Below, piece after piece: positions 10,365 to 19,144 of a stretch of DNA of 64,000 nucleotides. Made by a program: the position numbers and the translations under genes. Source of the stretch: Pararhodobacter marinus. Lineage in GTDB: Bacteria > Pseudomonadota > Alphaproteobacteria > Rhodobacterales > Rhodobacteraceae. Numbering within the stretch: position 1 is the stretch's first letter; every line of letters starts with the position of its first letter. Under the pieces are notes generated by a model, which worked only from the letters and a program-made list of their open reading frames with translations, had not been told where the DNA came from and ran no database searches. Location: positions 186,001 through 250,000 of the forward strand of contig NZ_QEYD01000005.1 of NCBI RefSeq assembly GCF_003122215.1, in the 5' to 3' direction.

Positions 10365-10586
10365 GAAGACTCCCTGTGCTTCCCGACCCGGCGATCGCGG
10401 GCCCATTCTCTTGCGGGGGGGATGTACTTATCCTTGCGCCAAATTGCTACCGGTTTATTGCAAATGAGCCGCCTGCAGCGCGTTTCCGTGGCGGTCGGCG
10501 CCTTCGCGCGGCGCCTCGGTTGATGCGCGCCCCGATTAGGGTTACATGCGCGCAATCCCGCGACGGGCCAGCGACAGGATTGCACC

Positions 10587-11963
10587 ATGACCGCGCCGAA
10601 AGAGACAGCCGCGATTCAGGCAGGGCCGATTGAGGCAGGGCCGAAAAAGCTCTTCATCAAGACCTATGGCTGTCAGATGAACGTCTATGACAGCGAGCGC
10701 ATGGCCGAGGCCATGGGCGCGAACGGCTATGTCACGACCGACCGCGCCGACGATGCGGACATGATCCTGCTCAATACCTGCCATATCCGCGAAAAGGCCG
10801 CCGAAAAGGTCTATTCCGAACTGGGCCGCCTGCGCCCTCTGAAAGACGCCAATCCCGATCTGAAAATCGGCATCGCCGGCTGCGTCGCCCAGGCCGAGGG
10901 CGAGGAGATCCTCAAACGCGCGCCCGTGGTCGATCTGGTGGTCGGTCCGCAGACCTATCACCGCTTGCCCGCGATGGAGCAGGCCGCCCGCGCCGGAGCG
11001 CGTCCGGTCGACACCGATTTCCCCGAGGAAGACAAGTTCGAGCGTCTGCCGAAAGGCCCGCGCGCCAGCCGCGGCCCGACCGCGTTTCTGACGGTGCAGG
11101 AAGGCTGCGACAAGTTCTGCGCCTTCTGCGTGGTGCCCTATACCCGCGGCGCCGAGGTCAGCCGCCCGGCCGAGCGCCTGCTGCGCGAAGCGCGTGATCT
11201 GGTCGAGCGCGGCGTGCGCGAGATCACGCTTCTGGGTCAGAATGTGAACGGCTACCACGGCGAGGGCCCCGACGGCACTTGGACTCTGGCCCGGCTGGTC
11301 CGCGCGCTGGCCGAGATCGACGGGCTCTGGCGCATCCGCTACACGACCTCGCATCCCAACGACATGACCGACGACCTGATCGCCGCCCATGGCGACGAGG
11401 CCAAGCTGATGCCCTATCTGCACCTGCCGGTGCAGTCGGGCTCGGACCGCATCCTGAAGGCCATGAACCGCAAGCATACCGCGCAGGATTACCTGCGCCT
11501 GATCGAGCGGCTGCGCAAAGCGCGTCCCGATCTGGCGCTGTCGGGCGACTTCATCGTCGGCTTCCCCGGCGAGACCGATCAGGATTTCGAGGATACGCTC
11601 GGCCTCGTGCGGGCGGTGGGCTATCATTCGGCCTTCACGTTCAAGTATTCCGCCCGTCCCGGCACCCCCGCCGCCGAGCGTCCCGTCCTGCCCGAAGCCC
11701 TGCTCGACGAGCGTCTGCACCGACTGCAGGCGCTTATCACCGAGCAGCAGAAGGCCGCCCAGTTGGCGCAGGTCGGGCGCGAGGTCGGCGTGTTGTTCGA
11801 GAAAACGGGCCGCCTTCCGGGGCAGATGGTCGGCAAGTCCGACTATCTGCACGCGGTTCATGTCGGCGATTGCGATGCGAAACCGGGCGAGCTGCGCCGC
11901 GTGCGGATCACCGCCAGCGCGCCCAATTCGCTGTCGGGCGAACTGGTCCCCGTGCCTGCATGA
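10587..11963 (+). CDS. miaB: tRNA-2-methylthio-N6-dimethylallyladenosine synthase MiaB
   Basis: A 458-residue radical-SAM methylthiotransferase that modifies i6A37 of tRNAs reading UNN codons. The N-terminal UPF0004 domain starts [17 protein letters not shown], with cluster Cys also in NTCHIR and AGCVAQ. The radical-SAM motif is [14 protein letters not shown] (Cys-x3-Cys-x2-Cys). A C-terminal TRAM domain follows ([17 protein letters not shown] region). First gene of a plus-strand series miaB-phoH-ybeY-corC-lnt-metK. Confidence 0.97.
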   Translation: MTAPKETAAIQAGPIEAGPKKLFIKTYGCQMNVYDSERMAEAMGANGYVTTDRADDADMILLNTCHIREKAAEKVYSELGRLRPLKDANPDLKIGIAGCVAQAEGEEILKRAPVVDLVVGPQTYHRLPAMEQAARAGARPVDTDFPEEDKFERLPKGPRASRGPTAFLTVQEGCDKFCAFCVVPYTRGAEVSRPAERLLREARDLVERGVREITLLGQNVNGYHGEGPDGTWTLARLVRALAEIDGLWRIRYTTSHPNDMTDDLIAAHGDEAKLMPYLHLPVQSGSDRILKAMNRKHTAQDYLRLIERLRKARPDLALSGDFIVGFPGETDQDFEDTLGLVRAVGYHSAFTFKYSARPGTPAAERPVLPEALLDERLHRLQALITEQQKAAQLAQVGREVGVLFEKTGRLPGQMVGKSDYLHAVHVGDCDAKPGELRRVRITASAPNSLSGELVPVPA

Positions 11964-12237
11964 CCCTTCGGGCCGCGGGCGCGATTCCATCCGCCTCGGG
12001 GGTTTTCGTCAAGCGCCGCGCGCGATCCGGGCGGATGTGTTGTGGCTCATCGGGGCCATTGCACCAGATGTCGCATTTCTGCACCGTTAAGGAACAGTTT
12101 ATGGCCTTTGCGCGTTCCATGGCTGAGTGTCACCCAAACGTCGCTTGCGAGACAGGCAAGGGCAGGGCAGCATGAACCTATTCCCACCGGATCCACCCCA
12201 GGACCCAATCCGGGACACGGCCAGAGAGGAGAGCCAT

Positions 12238-13242
12238 TTGGGCATCAGCGCGCTGACCCCCCCGCCCAGTACCGGCGACGCCATGCAGACCCTGCTTGAA
12301 TTCGCCGATAACCGATTGCTTGTCGACCTGTGCGGGGAATACGACCGCCACCTGGTCAAGCTGGAAGAAGATCTCGGCGTTCAGATCATCCACCGGGGAA
12401 ACCAGCTGCACATCATGGGCGAAGAACATGCCCGCGCGCGCGCTGCCGAAACGCTCAAATCCCTCTATGCCCGGCTGAAGGGCGGGAAATCCGTGGAACC
12501 CGGCGACGTGGACGGCGCCGTGCGCCTGTCGGCGGGAGAGAAGGGCGAGAAACAGCTCGAGATGTTCCGCACCGGACAGGTCGAGATCCGCACCCGCAAG
12601 AAACATGTGGCGCCCCGGACCAAGGCGCAGCAGGATTATGCGAAGTCGTTGTTCGAGCACGAGCTGAATTTCGGCATCGGTCCTGCGGGCACCGGCAAGA
12701 CCTATATCGCCGTCGCCGCCGCCGTGCATCACTTCGTCGAGGGCCATGTCGACCGCATCATCCTGTCGCGCCCGGCCGTCGAGGCGGGCGAGAAGCTGGG
12801 CTATCTGCCGGGCGACATGAAGGAAAAGGTCGATCCCTACATGCAGCCGCTCTACGACGCGCTGAATGACTTCCTTCCGGCCAAGACGCTGCAGAAGCTG
12901 CTGGAAGAAAAGCGCATCGAGATCGCGCCCCTGGCCTTCATGCGCGGCCGGACGCTGTCCAATGCCTTCGTCGTGCTCGACGAGGCGCAGAACGCGACCG
13001 AGCTGCAGATGAAGATGTTCCTGACCCGCCTGGGCGAAGGCTCGCATATGGCGATCACCGGCGACCGCACGCAGGTCGACCTGCCGCGCGGCCAGACCTC
13101 GGGGCTTGTCGCGGCCGAGCGGATCCTGCAGGGCGTCAAAGGCATCGGCTTCACCTATTTCACCGCCGTCGACGTTGTGCGTCACCCGCTGGTCGCGCGC
13201 ATCATCGAAGCCTATGACCGCCAGTCGCCGGCGCAGGTCTGA
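12238..13242 (+). CDS. phoH: PhoH family ATPase
   Basis: A PhoH-like P-loop protein that usually precedes ybeY and is linked to rRNA or ribosome metabolism. Walker A is GPAGTGKTY and Walker B is FVVLDEAQNA. A KH-like N-terminal part (LLEFADNRLLVDLCGEY) precedes the ATPase domain. A TTG start (MGISALTPPPSTGD, 334 residues) is preferred because AGGAG lies 6 bases upstream. The in-frame ATG at 12172 has no good ribosome-binding site and would add 22 residues. The product is certain; the start is less so. Confidence 0.93.
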   Translation: MGISALTPPPSTGDAMQTLLEFADNRLLVDLCGEYDRHLVKLEEDLGVQIIHRGNQLHIMGEEHARARAAETLKSLYARLKGGKSVEPGDVDGAVRLSAGEKGEKQLEMFRTGQVEIRTRKKHVAPRTKAQQDYAKSLFEHELNFGIGPAGTGKTYIAVAAAVHHFVEGHVDRIILSRPAVEAGEKLGYLPGDMKEKVDPYMQPLYDALNDFLPAKTLQKLLEEKRIEIAPLAFMRGRTLSNAFVVLDEAQNATELQMKMFLTRLGEGSHMAITGDRTQVDLPRGQTSGLVAAERILQGVKGIGFTYFTAVDVVRHPLVARIIEAYDRQSPAQV

Positions 13243-13329
13243 TCCTTCGGCGGCGCGCCTTTGCCGGGCGCGCCGCTCCTGAACCCTCTCCCTCTGGCCT
13301 TGGGCGCCATCGCGGATTACCTTGGACCC

Positions 13330-13872
13330 ATGCCGGTCGAGCTTGTCACCGAAGATGAACGATGGGGTCCTCTGGATCTCGCCGCGCTGGCGCCCCGCGT
13401 CTGCGCGGAGACGCTGGCGCATCTGGGGCATGATCCGGCGCTTGTCGAGATCAGCCTTCTGGCCTGCGACGACGCCCGCATCCGCACCCTGAACGCCCAG
13501 TTCCGCGCCAAGGACAAACCCACCAACGTGCTGTCCTGGCCGACATGGGACCTGTCGCCCGACACGCCCGGCGGGGCGCCCGAGGCGCCGGAAACCGGCA
13601 CGCCGGACGATCCCGAAATGCTGGGCGATATCGCGCTGGCCTTCGAGACCTGCACCCGCGAAGCGCGCGAGCAGGGCAAGAGCGCCGCCGATCACGCCAC
13701 CCATCTGATCGTCCATTCAACGCTTCATTTACTCGGATATGACCATGAAACCGAGGAAGACGCCGCGTTGATGGAAAAAACCGAGGTCGAGATCCTTGCG
13801 AAGCTTGGTATCCGCGACCCATATGCAACCGATGATTCGGGCCTGCCGCAAGGCGTGGCCGGGGTCGATTGA
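13330..13872 (+). CDS. ybeY: Endoribonuclease YbeY
   Basis: A 180-residue UPF0054 metalloprotein required for 16S rRNA 3' maturation and ribosome quality control. The zinc-binding motif appears as HSTLHLLGYDH, with Ser where most members have Gly. The upstream RTLNAQFRAKDKPTNVLSWP segment is the other family signature. A 20-residue Pro/Gly-rich insert (TPGGAPEAPETGTPDDPEM) sits before LGDIALAFE. It lies 87 bp after phoH and its stop overlaps the ORF region of the following CBS-domain gene. Confidence 0.95.
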   Translation: MPVELVTEDERWGPLDLAALAPRVCAETLAHLGHDPALVEISLLACDDARIRTLNAQFRAKDKPTNVLSWPTWDLSPDTPGGAPEAPETGTPDDPEMLGDIALAFETCTREAREQGKSAADHATHLIVHSTLHLLGYDHETEEDAALMEKTEVEILAKLGIRDPYATDDSGLPQGVAGVD

Positions 13873-13895
13873 CGGGAACCAGTTGGAAAGGATCC

Positions 13896-14999
13896 ATGAG
13901 CGACATCTCTTCGGGGGCGCCCGCATCGGTCGACAGCGCCGATGGCGACGACCAGAGTACCGACGGCAATTCCGGAAACAGGGGATTGCTGGCCCGCCTG
14001 TTCGAGGCCCTCACGCCGCATGAGGCGCAGAGCGAGGCCGAGAACGCGCTGAGCGCCTCGATGCGCCAGGTCCTGCCGGGGCTTGCCAATCTGCGGCGTC
14101 TGCGCGTCGCGGATGTCTCCATTCCAAAGGCCGAGATCGTCGCCATTCCCGAAGATATCGGGCGCGAAGACCTGATCGACGTCTTCCGCGAATCCGGCTT
14201 CTCGCGCCTGCCGGTCTATTCCGACACGCTGGACAAGCCGATCGGGCTGTTGCTGCTGAAGGATCTGGTGCTGAAGCGTGGCTTCGATCTGGGCGGCGAG
14301 GTCGATATCGCGGCACTGCTGCGGCCGATGCTGTATGTCCCGCCCTCGATGCCGCTGATCGTGCTGCTGCAGAAGATGCAGACCGAGCGCACGCATATGG
14401 CGCTGGTGATCGACGAGTATGGCGGCGTGGACGGGCTGGTGACGATCGAGGACCTGCTCGAACAGGTCGTGGGCCAGATCGACGACGAACACGACACCGA
14501 GGACGAACACCTGTGGTCCGCCGAATCCGAGGATACCTGGCTGATCCAGGCCCGGGCGATGCTCGACGATCTGCATGACGCGCTGGGGATCGACCTGCGC
14601 GACGGGATCGAGGACGAGGAAATCGACACGATGGGCGGTGTGGTCTACGTGTTGCTGGGTCGTGTGCCCGCGCGCGGCGAGGTCATCGAGCATCCCGCCG
14701 GGCACGAGATCGAGGTTCTGGACGCCGATCCCCGCCGCGTGAAGCGCGTGCGCCTGCGCCGCGCGGGGGCCAGCGAGGGTCTGGGCGACAAGCCCGCCCG
14801 GCAGGCGGGCGCACAGGCCTTGCCGACGGCGACAGAGGAAACCGACCCGGCCCAGCCCGGTGCTCGGCCTTCCCGTCCCGCCACCGCGCCCCGCGCCGCC
14901 GACCCGGCCCAGACCGGCCCTGCCGGGGAAGGGGCGCAGAACCGGGACACCGACCTGACCCCTGACCGGGTCACCCGCCCGGCGACCGACCGGGCCTGA
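13896..14999 (+). CDS. CBS-domain CorC/HlyC family protein (CorC-like)
   Basis: A 367-residue cytosolic protein with tandem CBS domains (about residues 75-190; PVYSDTLDKPIGLLLLKDL and LVIDEYGGVDGLVTIEDLLE). A transporter-associated CorC_HlyC domain (about 205-290) follows. The family is linked to Mg2+/Co2+ efflux and to the ybeY-lnt neighbourhood. The last 75 residues are Pro/Ala/Arg-rich low-complexity sequence, longer than in typical members. It has no transmembrane DUF21 domain. The ATG at 13896 follows a GGAAAGGA ribosome-binding site. Confidence 0.92.
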   Translation: MSDISSGAPASVDSADGDDQSTDGNSGNRGLLARLFEALTPHEAQSEAENALSASMRQVLPGLANLRRLRVADVSIPKAEIVAIPEDIGREDLIDVFRESGFSRLPVYSDTLDKPIGLLLLKDLVLKRGFDLGGEVDIAALLRPMLYVPPSMPLIVLLQKMQTERTHMALVIDEYGGVDGLVTIEDLLEQVVGQIDDEHDTEDEHLWSAESEDTWLIQARAMLDDLHDALGIDLRDGIEDEEIDTMGGVVYVLLGRVPARGEVIEHPAGHEIEVLDADPRRVKRVRLRRAGASEGLGDKPARQAGAQALPTATEETDPAQPGARPSRPATAPRAADPAQTGPAGEGAQNRDTDLTPDRVTRPATDRA

Positions 15000-15008
15000 C
15001 GGCATCCC

Positions 15009-16565
15009 ATGGCGCAACGCCTGCTCCCGTATCTGACCGCGCTCATCGCGGGAGCGCTCGCCGCGTCCGGACAGGCCCCCTGGGGGTTCTGGCCGCTGGC
15101 GCTGGCGGGCATGGCGCTGATCCTGTGGATCACCGCCCGCGCGCCCGGCCCCGCCGCCGTCTTCCGCCGCGCGCTGGTCGCGGGGCTGGGGCAATTCCTG
15201 CCGGTCATGGTGTGGATCGTCGATCCCTTCCTTGTCGACGCCGCGACCACCGCCTGGATGGCCCCCTTCGCGCTTCTGCTCATGGCGGGCGGCATGGCGC
15301 TGTTCTGGGCCGTCCCGCTCTGGATCGCCGCGCGCAGCAGCAACCGCCCGCGCGCCCGGATCTGGCGCGGGGCGCTCGCACTCGTCGCCTTCGAGGCCCT
15401 GCGCGGCATCCTGTTCACGGGCTTTCCCTGGGCGCTCAGCGGCCATGTCTGGATCGGCACGCCGGTCGATCAGATCGCGGCGCTTGGCGGCCCGCTTCTG
15501 CTCAGCGCGCTGACCCTCAGCCTGGCCGCTGCGCTGGCGGGTGCCGCGATTCGGGCCGGGCAGGGCGACTGGCGCCGCGCCGCGCTCGCGCTGCTCCTCG
15601 CGCCCCTCGCGCTGGGCGGGACCTGGGCCTGGGGCAGCCAGCGCCTTGCCCAGCCGCTGCCCGAGGGACCCGGCCAGATCCTGCGCCTTGTCCAGGCCAA
15701 TGTGCCGCAGGATCTCAAATGGCGCTACGACCTGGTGCGCCCGTTCTTCGAGCGCCATCTCGACCTCTCTGCCGCGCCTGCCGATCCGGCGCTTGGCGCT
15801 TCCCCCGATCTGGTCCTGTGGCCCGAAACCTCGGCGCCCTTCCTGCTGGACCGTCCCGGCGACGGGCTTCAGATGATCGCCGCCGCCAGTCAGGTGCCCA
15901 GCGTGATCGGCATCCAGCGCCGCAACGAGGCGGGGCAGTATTTCAACACCCTCGCGCTCATCGACACCGAGGGCGCGGTACAGGCGATCTACGACAAGCA
16001 CCACCTCGTCCCGTTCGGCGAATATGTCCCGCTGATCGGCGACTGGGCGGCGCGGCAGGGCTGGGGCGGGCTCGCGGCGCAGGTGCTGTCGGGCTACACG
16101 CCCGGCCCGGGCCCCGAACTGATGGATCTGGGCCCCGCCGGTCGCGCCCTGCCGCTGATCTGCTACGAGGCCGTCTTCCCCCGCAACTTGCGCGGCACCG
16201 AGCGGCCCGACTGGCTCTTGCAATCCACCAATGACGCGTGGTTCGGCGAGCGGATCGGCCCGTTCCAGCATTTCGCCCAGGCCCGCCTGCGCGCCATCGA
16301 AACCGGCCTGCCGCTGGCGCGTGTCGCCAATACCGGGATCTCGGCGATGGTGGATGCGCGCGGCCGCGTCACCGCCGCGCTGCCGATGGGCCAGATGGGC
16401 GCGCTCGATGCCGCGCTGCCCGGCGCGCTGCCGCCCACGCCCTATGCCCGGACCGGCGATCTGCCGTGGTACGCGGGCCTGAGCCTCGCCATGGCGCTGA
16501 TGCTCGCCGCGCCCCGCCTCCGCCGCAGACGGGCGCGCGCCGGACGCGACAAAAGCGACCGATAA
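15009..16565 (+). CDS. lnt: Apolipoprotein N-acyltransferase Lnt
   Basis: A 518-residue inner-membrane enzyme that adds the third acyl chain to lipoproteins. About six N-terminal membrane helices are followed by a periplasmic carbon-nitrogen hydrolase domain. Its Glu-Lys-Cys triad is visible in LWPETSAPF, IYDKHHLVPFGEYVP and PLICYEAVFPRN. One more C-terminal helix precedes an Arg-rich tail. It starts 10 bp after the CorC-like gene, indicating one operon. A riboswitch and metK follow. Confidence 0.96.
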   Translation: MAQRLLPYLTALIAGALAASGQAPWGFWPLALAGMALILWITARAPGPAAVFRRALVAGLGQFLPVMVWIVDPFLVDAATTAWMAPFALLLMAGGMALFWAVPLWIAARSSNRPRARIWRGALALVAFEALRGILFTGFPWALSGHVWIGTPVDQIAALGGPLLLSALTLSLAAALAGAAIRAGQGDWRRAALALLLAPLALGGTWAWGSQRLAQPLPEGPGQILRLVQANVPQDLKWRYDLVRPFFERHLDLSAAPADPALGASPDLVLWPETSAPFLLDRPGDGLQMIAAASQVPSVIGIQRRNEAGQYFNTLALIDTEGAVQAIYDKHHLVPFGEYVPLIGDWAARQGWGGLAAQVLSGYTPGPGPELMDLGPAGRALPLICYEAVFPRNLRGTERPDWLLQSTNDAWFGERIGPFQHFAQARLRAIETGLPLARVANTGISAMVDARGRVTAALPMGQMGALDAALPGALPPTPYARTGDLPWYAGLSLAMALMLAAPRLRRRRARAGRDKSDR

Positions 16566-16605
16566 ACCAATTGACCTTGTGCCGGGGGCGCGTTAGCCGT
16601 GCTTA

Positions 16606-16654
16606 CCCCCGTCACAACGGCTTCCTGGCGTGACGGGCGACACCAATGGAGCAC
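16606..16654 (+). promoter_or_regulatory. SAM/SAH riboswitch controlling metK
   Basis: A perfect 8-bp stem CCCGTCAC/GTGACGGG (16608-16615 with 16630-16637) encloses the loop AACGGCTTCCTGGC. It is followed by CACCAATGGAGCA. This matches my memory of the SAM/SAH riboswitch class of Rhodobacterales almost base for base. The loop GCTTCC (16620-16625) can pair with GGAGC (16648-16652), the Shine-Dalgarno of metK. That would form the pseudoknot that hides the ribosome-binding site when ligand is bound. Position directly before metK fits feedback control by SAM. Confidence 0.92.
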
Positions 16655-16662
16655 CCAATCCC

Positions 16663-17829
16663 ATGAGCCGTTCGAATTACGTCTTCACCTCGGAATCCGT
16701 GTCCGAGGGGCATCCGGACAAGGTCTGCGACCGCATTTCCGACGCCATTCTCGACGCTTTCCTCGCCGAAGATCCCCAGAGCCGCGTCGCCTGCGAGACC
16801 TTCGCCACCACCGACCGCGTGGTCATCGGCGGCGAAGTGCGCGGCCCGGCCAGCGTCATCCAGCGCGTCGAGGAAATCGCCCGCGACTGCGTGCGCGATA
16901 TCGGCTACGAGCAGGACGGCTTCCACTGGGCCAATATGAGCGTCGACAGCTACCTGCACGCGCAATCGGCCGATATCGCCCAGGGCGTGGATGCGTCGGG
17001 TGACAAGGACGAAGGCGCGGGCGATCAGGGCATCATGTTCGGCTACGCGACCGACGAGACGCCCGAGCTGATGCCGGCGCCGATCCTCTACGCCCATGCG
17101 ATCCTCAAGCGACTGGCCGAGGTGCGCAAGAACGGCACCGAGCCGCAGCTCGGCCCGGACGCCAAATCCCAGCTGACGGTGCGCTATGTGGACAGCAAAC
17201 CGGTCGGCGTGTCCTCGATCGTGCTGTCGAGCCAGCATCTCGATCCGGCGCTGACCTCGGATGATGTCAAGGCCATCGTCACCCCCTATTTCCACGAGGT
17301 CCTGCCCGAAGGCTGGATCCTGCCCGACAGCGTCTGGCACGTGAACCCGACGGGCAAGTTCGTCATCGGCGGACCCGATGGCGACGCGGGGCTGACGGGC
17401 CGCAAGATCATCGTCGACACCTATGGCGGCGCCGCGCCCCATGGCGGCGGCGCCTTCTCGGGCAAGGATCCGACCAAGGTCGACCGCTCGGCCGCCTATG
17501 CCGCGCGCTACCTCGCCAAGAATGTCGTCGCGGCGGGGCTCGCCAAACGCTGCACGCTGCAACTGAGCTACGCGATCGGCGTCGCGCGCCCGCTGTCGAT
17601 CTATATCGACACCCATGGCACCGGCGCGGTCCCCGACGAGGCGATCGAGAAGGCGGTGGCGAAAAGCATGGACCTGACCCCGCGCGGCATCCGCACCCAT
17701 CTGGGCCTCAACAAACCGATCTTCCAGCGCACGGCGGCCTATGGTCATTTCGGCCGCGCGCCCGAAGCGGATGGCGGGTTCTCGTGGGAAAAGACCGACC
17801 TGATCGACACGCTCAAAGCGTCGGTCTGA
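16663..17829 (+). CDS. metK: S-adenosylmethionine synthase MetK
   Basis: A 388-residue enzyme making SAM from methionine and ATP. It has the signature [17 protein letters not shown] at the N-terminus, [18 protein letters not shown] in the centre and [20 protein letters not shown], the phosphate-binding loop. The start [12 protein letters not shown] lies 11 bases after the GGAG that is part of the riboswitch. Translation is therefore predicted to fall when SAM or SAH is high. It converges with fabA across a pair of inverted intergenic repeats. Confidence 0.97.
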   Translation: MSRSNYVFTSESVSEGHPDKVCDRISDAILDAFLAEDPQSRVACETFATTDRVVIGGEVRGPASVIQRVEEIARDCVRDIGYEQDGFHWANMSVDSYLHAQSADIAQGVDASGDKDEGAGDQGIMFGYATDETPELMPAPILYAHAILKRLAEVRKNGTEPQLGPDAKSQLTVRYVDSKPVGVSSIVLSSQHLDPALTSDDVKAIVTPYFHEVLPEGWILPDSVWHVNPTGKFVIGGPDGDAGLTGRKIIVDTYGGAAPHGGGAFSGKDPTKVDRSAAYAARYLAKNVVAAGLAKRCTLQLSYAIGVARPLSIYIDTHGTGAVPDEAIEKAVAKSMDLTPRGIRTHLGLNKPIFQRTAAYGHFGRAPEADGGFSWEKTDLIDTLKASV

Positions 17830-17842
17830 CACCTGTCGGAGA

Positions 17843-17906
17843 GAGGGGGCGCTGCCCCCTCGACGCTGGCGCGTCTCACCCCCGGGATATTTGTGGAACA
17901 AAGATG
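17843..17906 (+). repeat. Intergenic repeat, GATATTTnnnGAACAAAGATG family, copy 1
   Basis: A C/G hairpin (GGGGGCGCTGCCCCC) is followed by a spacer and CACCCCCGGGATATTTGTGGAACAAAGATG. It lies just after metK and is inverted relative to copy 2. ATG here opens no reading frame (CCG CGT TAA). Probably terminator-like RNA plus a repeated tail of unknown role. Confidence 0.85.
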
Positions 17907-17932
17907 CCGCGTTAAGAGCGCGTTAATCGTCC

Positions 17933-18006
17933 CGTCTTTGTTCTGAAAATATCCTCGGGGGTGAATTGGCCGCAGGCCAAGAGGGGGCAGACAGCCCCCT
18001 TCTTTT
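17933..18006 (-). repeat. Intergenic repeat, copy 2 (inverted)
   Basis: Read on the minus strand: a hairpin GGGGGCTGTCTGCCCCC, spacer TCTTGGCCTGCGGCC, then CACCCCCGAGGATATTTTCAGAACAAAGACG. It is the mirror partner of copy 1, 26 bp away, between the convergent metK and fabA genes. The two units could pair with each other in a read-through transcript. Confidence 0.85.
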
Positions 18007-18017
18007 GTCCTGATCCC

Positions 18018-18527
18018 TCAGCTTTCGCTCAGGGCGACCTTCATGTCCTTGACCTGATAGATCACCTCGCCATCGGCCTCGACGATGCCGTCGGCCACGC
18101 CCATGGTCAGCCGGCGGGTCTGCACGGCCTTGGTGAAATCGACCTTGTAGGTCAGCATCTTGCGGTCGGGACGCACCATGCCGGTGAGCTTGACCTCGCC
18201 CACGCCCAACGCGTAGCCGCGCCCCAGCCAGCCGCGCCAGCCCAGGTTGAATCCGGTCAGCTGCCACAGCCCGTCCAGACCCAGGCAGCCCGGCATGATC
18301 GGGTTGCCGGGGAAGTGGCAGTCGAAGAACCACAGATCCGGCGTGATGTCGAATTCGGCCACGACATGGCCCTTGCCATGCAGCCCGCCATCGCCCGAGA
18401 TATCGGTGATGCGGTCCATCATCAGCATCGGCGGTGCCGGCAGCTGCGCATTGCCCGGGCCGAACAATTCGCCCCGGGCGCAGGCCAGAAGAGCGTCCTT
18501 GTCGAAACGGGTAGGGTATTGCGACAT
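18018..18527 (-). CDS. fabA: 3-hydroxyacyl-[acyl-carrier-protein] dehydratase/isomerase FabA
   Basis: A 169-residue bifunctional dehydratase/isomerase that introduces the cis double bond in anaerobic unsaturated fatty acid synthesis. The hot-dog fold catalytic His and Asp are in [31 protein letters not shown], the conserved N-terminal strand, is present. The pathway needs FabB, which lies in the same orientation at 9135-10364. A block of plus-strand genes separates the two. It is divergent from irr with 158 bp between the start codons. Confidence 0.96.
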   Translation of the reverse strand: MSQYPTRFDKDALLACARGELFGPGNAQLPAPPMLMMDRITDISGDGGLHGKGHVVAEFDITPDLWFFDCHFPGNPIMPGCLGLDGLWQLTGFNLGWRGWLGRGYALGVGEVKLTGMVRPDRKMLTYKVDFTKAVQTRRLTMGVADGIVEADGEVIYQVKDMKVALSES

Positions 18528-18649
18528 CGATTTTCGGTCCTTTGCTGAGCGTCCGTCCGGTGTAGCATTCCCCCCTTGGCACTGACAAGCGCGCTGGGCA
18601 CCGGCGCACTTGCCTGCGACGCCGTGAGGGCGGATCCGTTGCGCGCCCA

Positions 18650-18678
18650 TTGAATCCCGGCGCCTTCCGGTCTTATAA
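18650..18678 (+). promoter_or_regulatory. Sigma-70-type promoter of irr
   Basis: TTGAAT (18650-18655) and TTATAA (18673-18678) are separated by 17 bp, a strong consensus-like housekeeping promoter. The -10 box ends only 7 bp before the irr ATG, so the predicted transcript starts at or next to the start codon. Confidence 0.65.
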
Positions 18679-18685
18679 GGGGGCC

Positions 18686-19126
18686 ATGAGTACCGATTTC
18701 GCTACCCAGACCCGTCTGGCGCAGGAACGCGCCTCGAACTGGCTGACCGAGGCCGGCCTGCGGCCGACCCGCCAGCGGCTGACGCTGGCCGCCCTGCTGA
18801 TGGGCGACGGGCGCAACCGGCATGTCACCGCCGAAAGCCTGTTCGCCGCCGCCAGCGACAGCGGCGAGAAGGTCTCGCTGGCCACGGTCTACAACACGCT
18901 GCGCGCCTTCTGCTCGGCGGGACTTCTCAACGAGATCACCGTCGATGCCTCGCGCTCGTATTTCGACACGCGGATCGACGATCACCCGCATTATTTCTGG
19001 GAAGACAGCCAGAGCCTGACCGACGCCCCGGCCGACCAGCTGGAGATCATGCGCCTGCCGGAGCCGCCCGAGGGCTGCGAAGTGGCGCGCGTCGACGTGG
19101 TCATCCGCCTGCGCCGCAAGGCCTGA
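18686..19126 (+). CDS. irr: Iron response regulator Irr (Fur family)
   Basis: A 146-residue Fur-superfamily transcription factor. Its winged helix is in [16 protein letters not shown] and [13 protein letters not shown]. The metal/heme-associated His cluster is in [10 protein letters not shown] (His-x-His). In alphaproteobacteria Irr represses or activates heme and iron genes under iron limitation. No Cys-Pro heme regulatory motif is visible near the N-terminus, unlike the Bradyrhizobium protein. Irr is commonly linked to fab genes in Rhodobacteraceae, as here with fabA. Confidence 0.92.
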   Translation: MSTDFATQTRLAQERASNWLTEAGLRPTRQRLTLAALLMGDGRNRHVTAESLFAAASDSGEKVSLATVYNTLRAFCSAGLLNEITVDASRSYFDTRIDDHPHYFWEDSQSLTDAPADQLEIMRLPEPPEGCEVARVDVVIRLRRKA

Positions 19127-19144
19127 GGGGCGGGGCCGGGACCC

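Noticed and set aside
10442-10465. AATTGC-N12-GCAAAT as a fatty-acid regulator operator between fabB and miaB
   Set aside because: The arms are imperfect (AATTGC against ATTTGC) and no matching site was seen before fabA, so it is mentioned only as a loose dyad.
13725-16271. An 848-codon minus-strand open frame
   Set aside because: Antisense across ybeY, corC-like and lnt, all of which have clear motifs on the plus strand.
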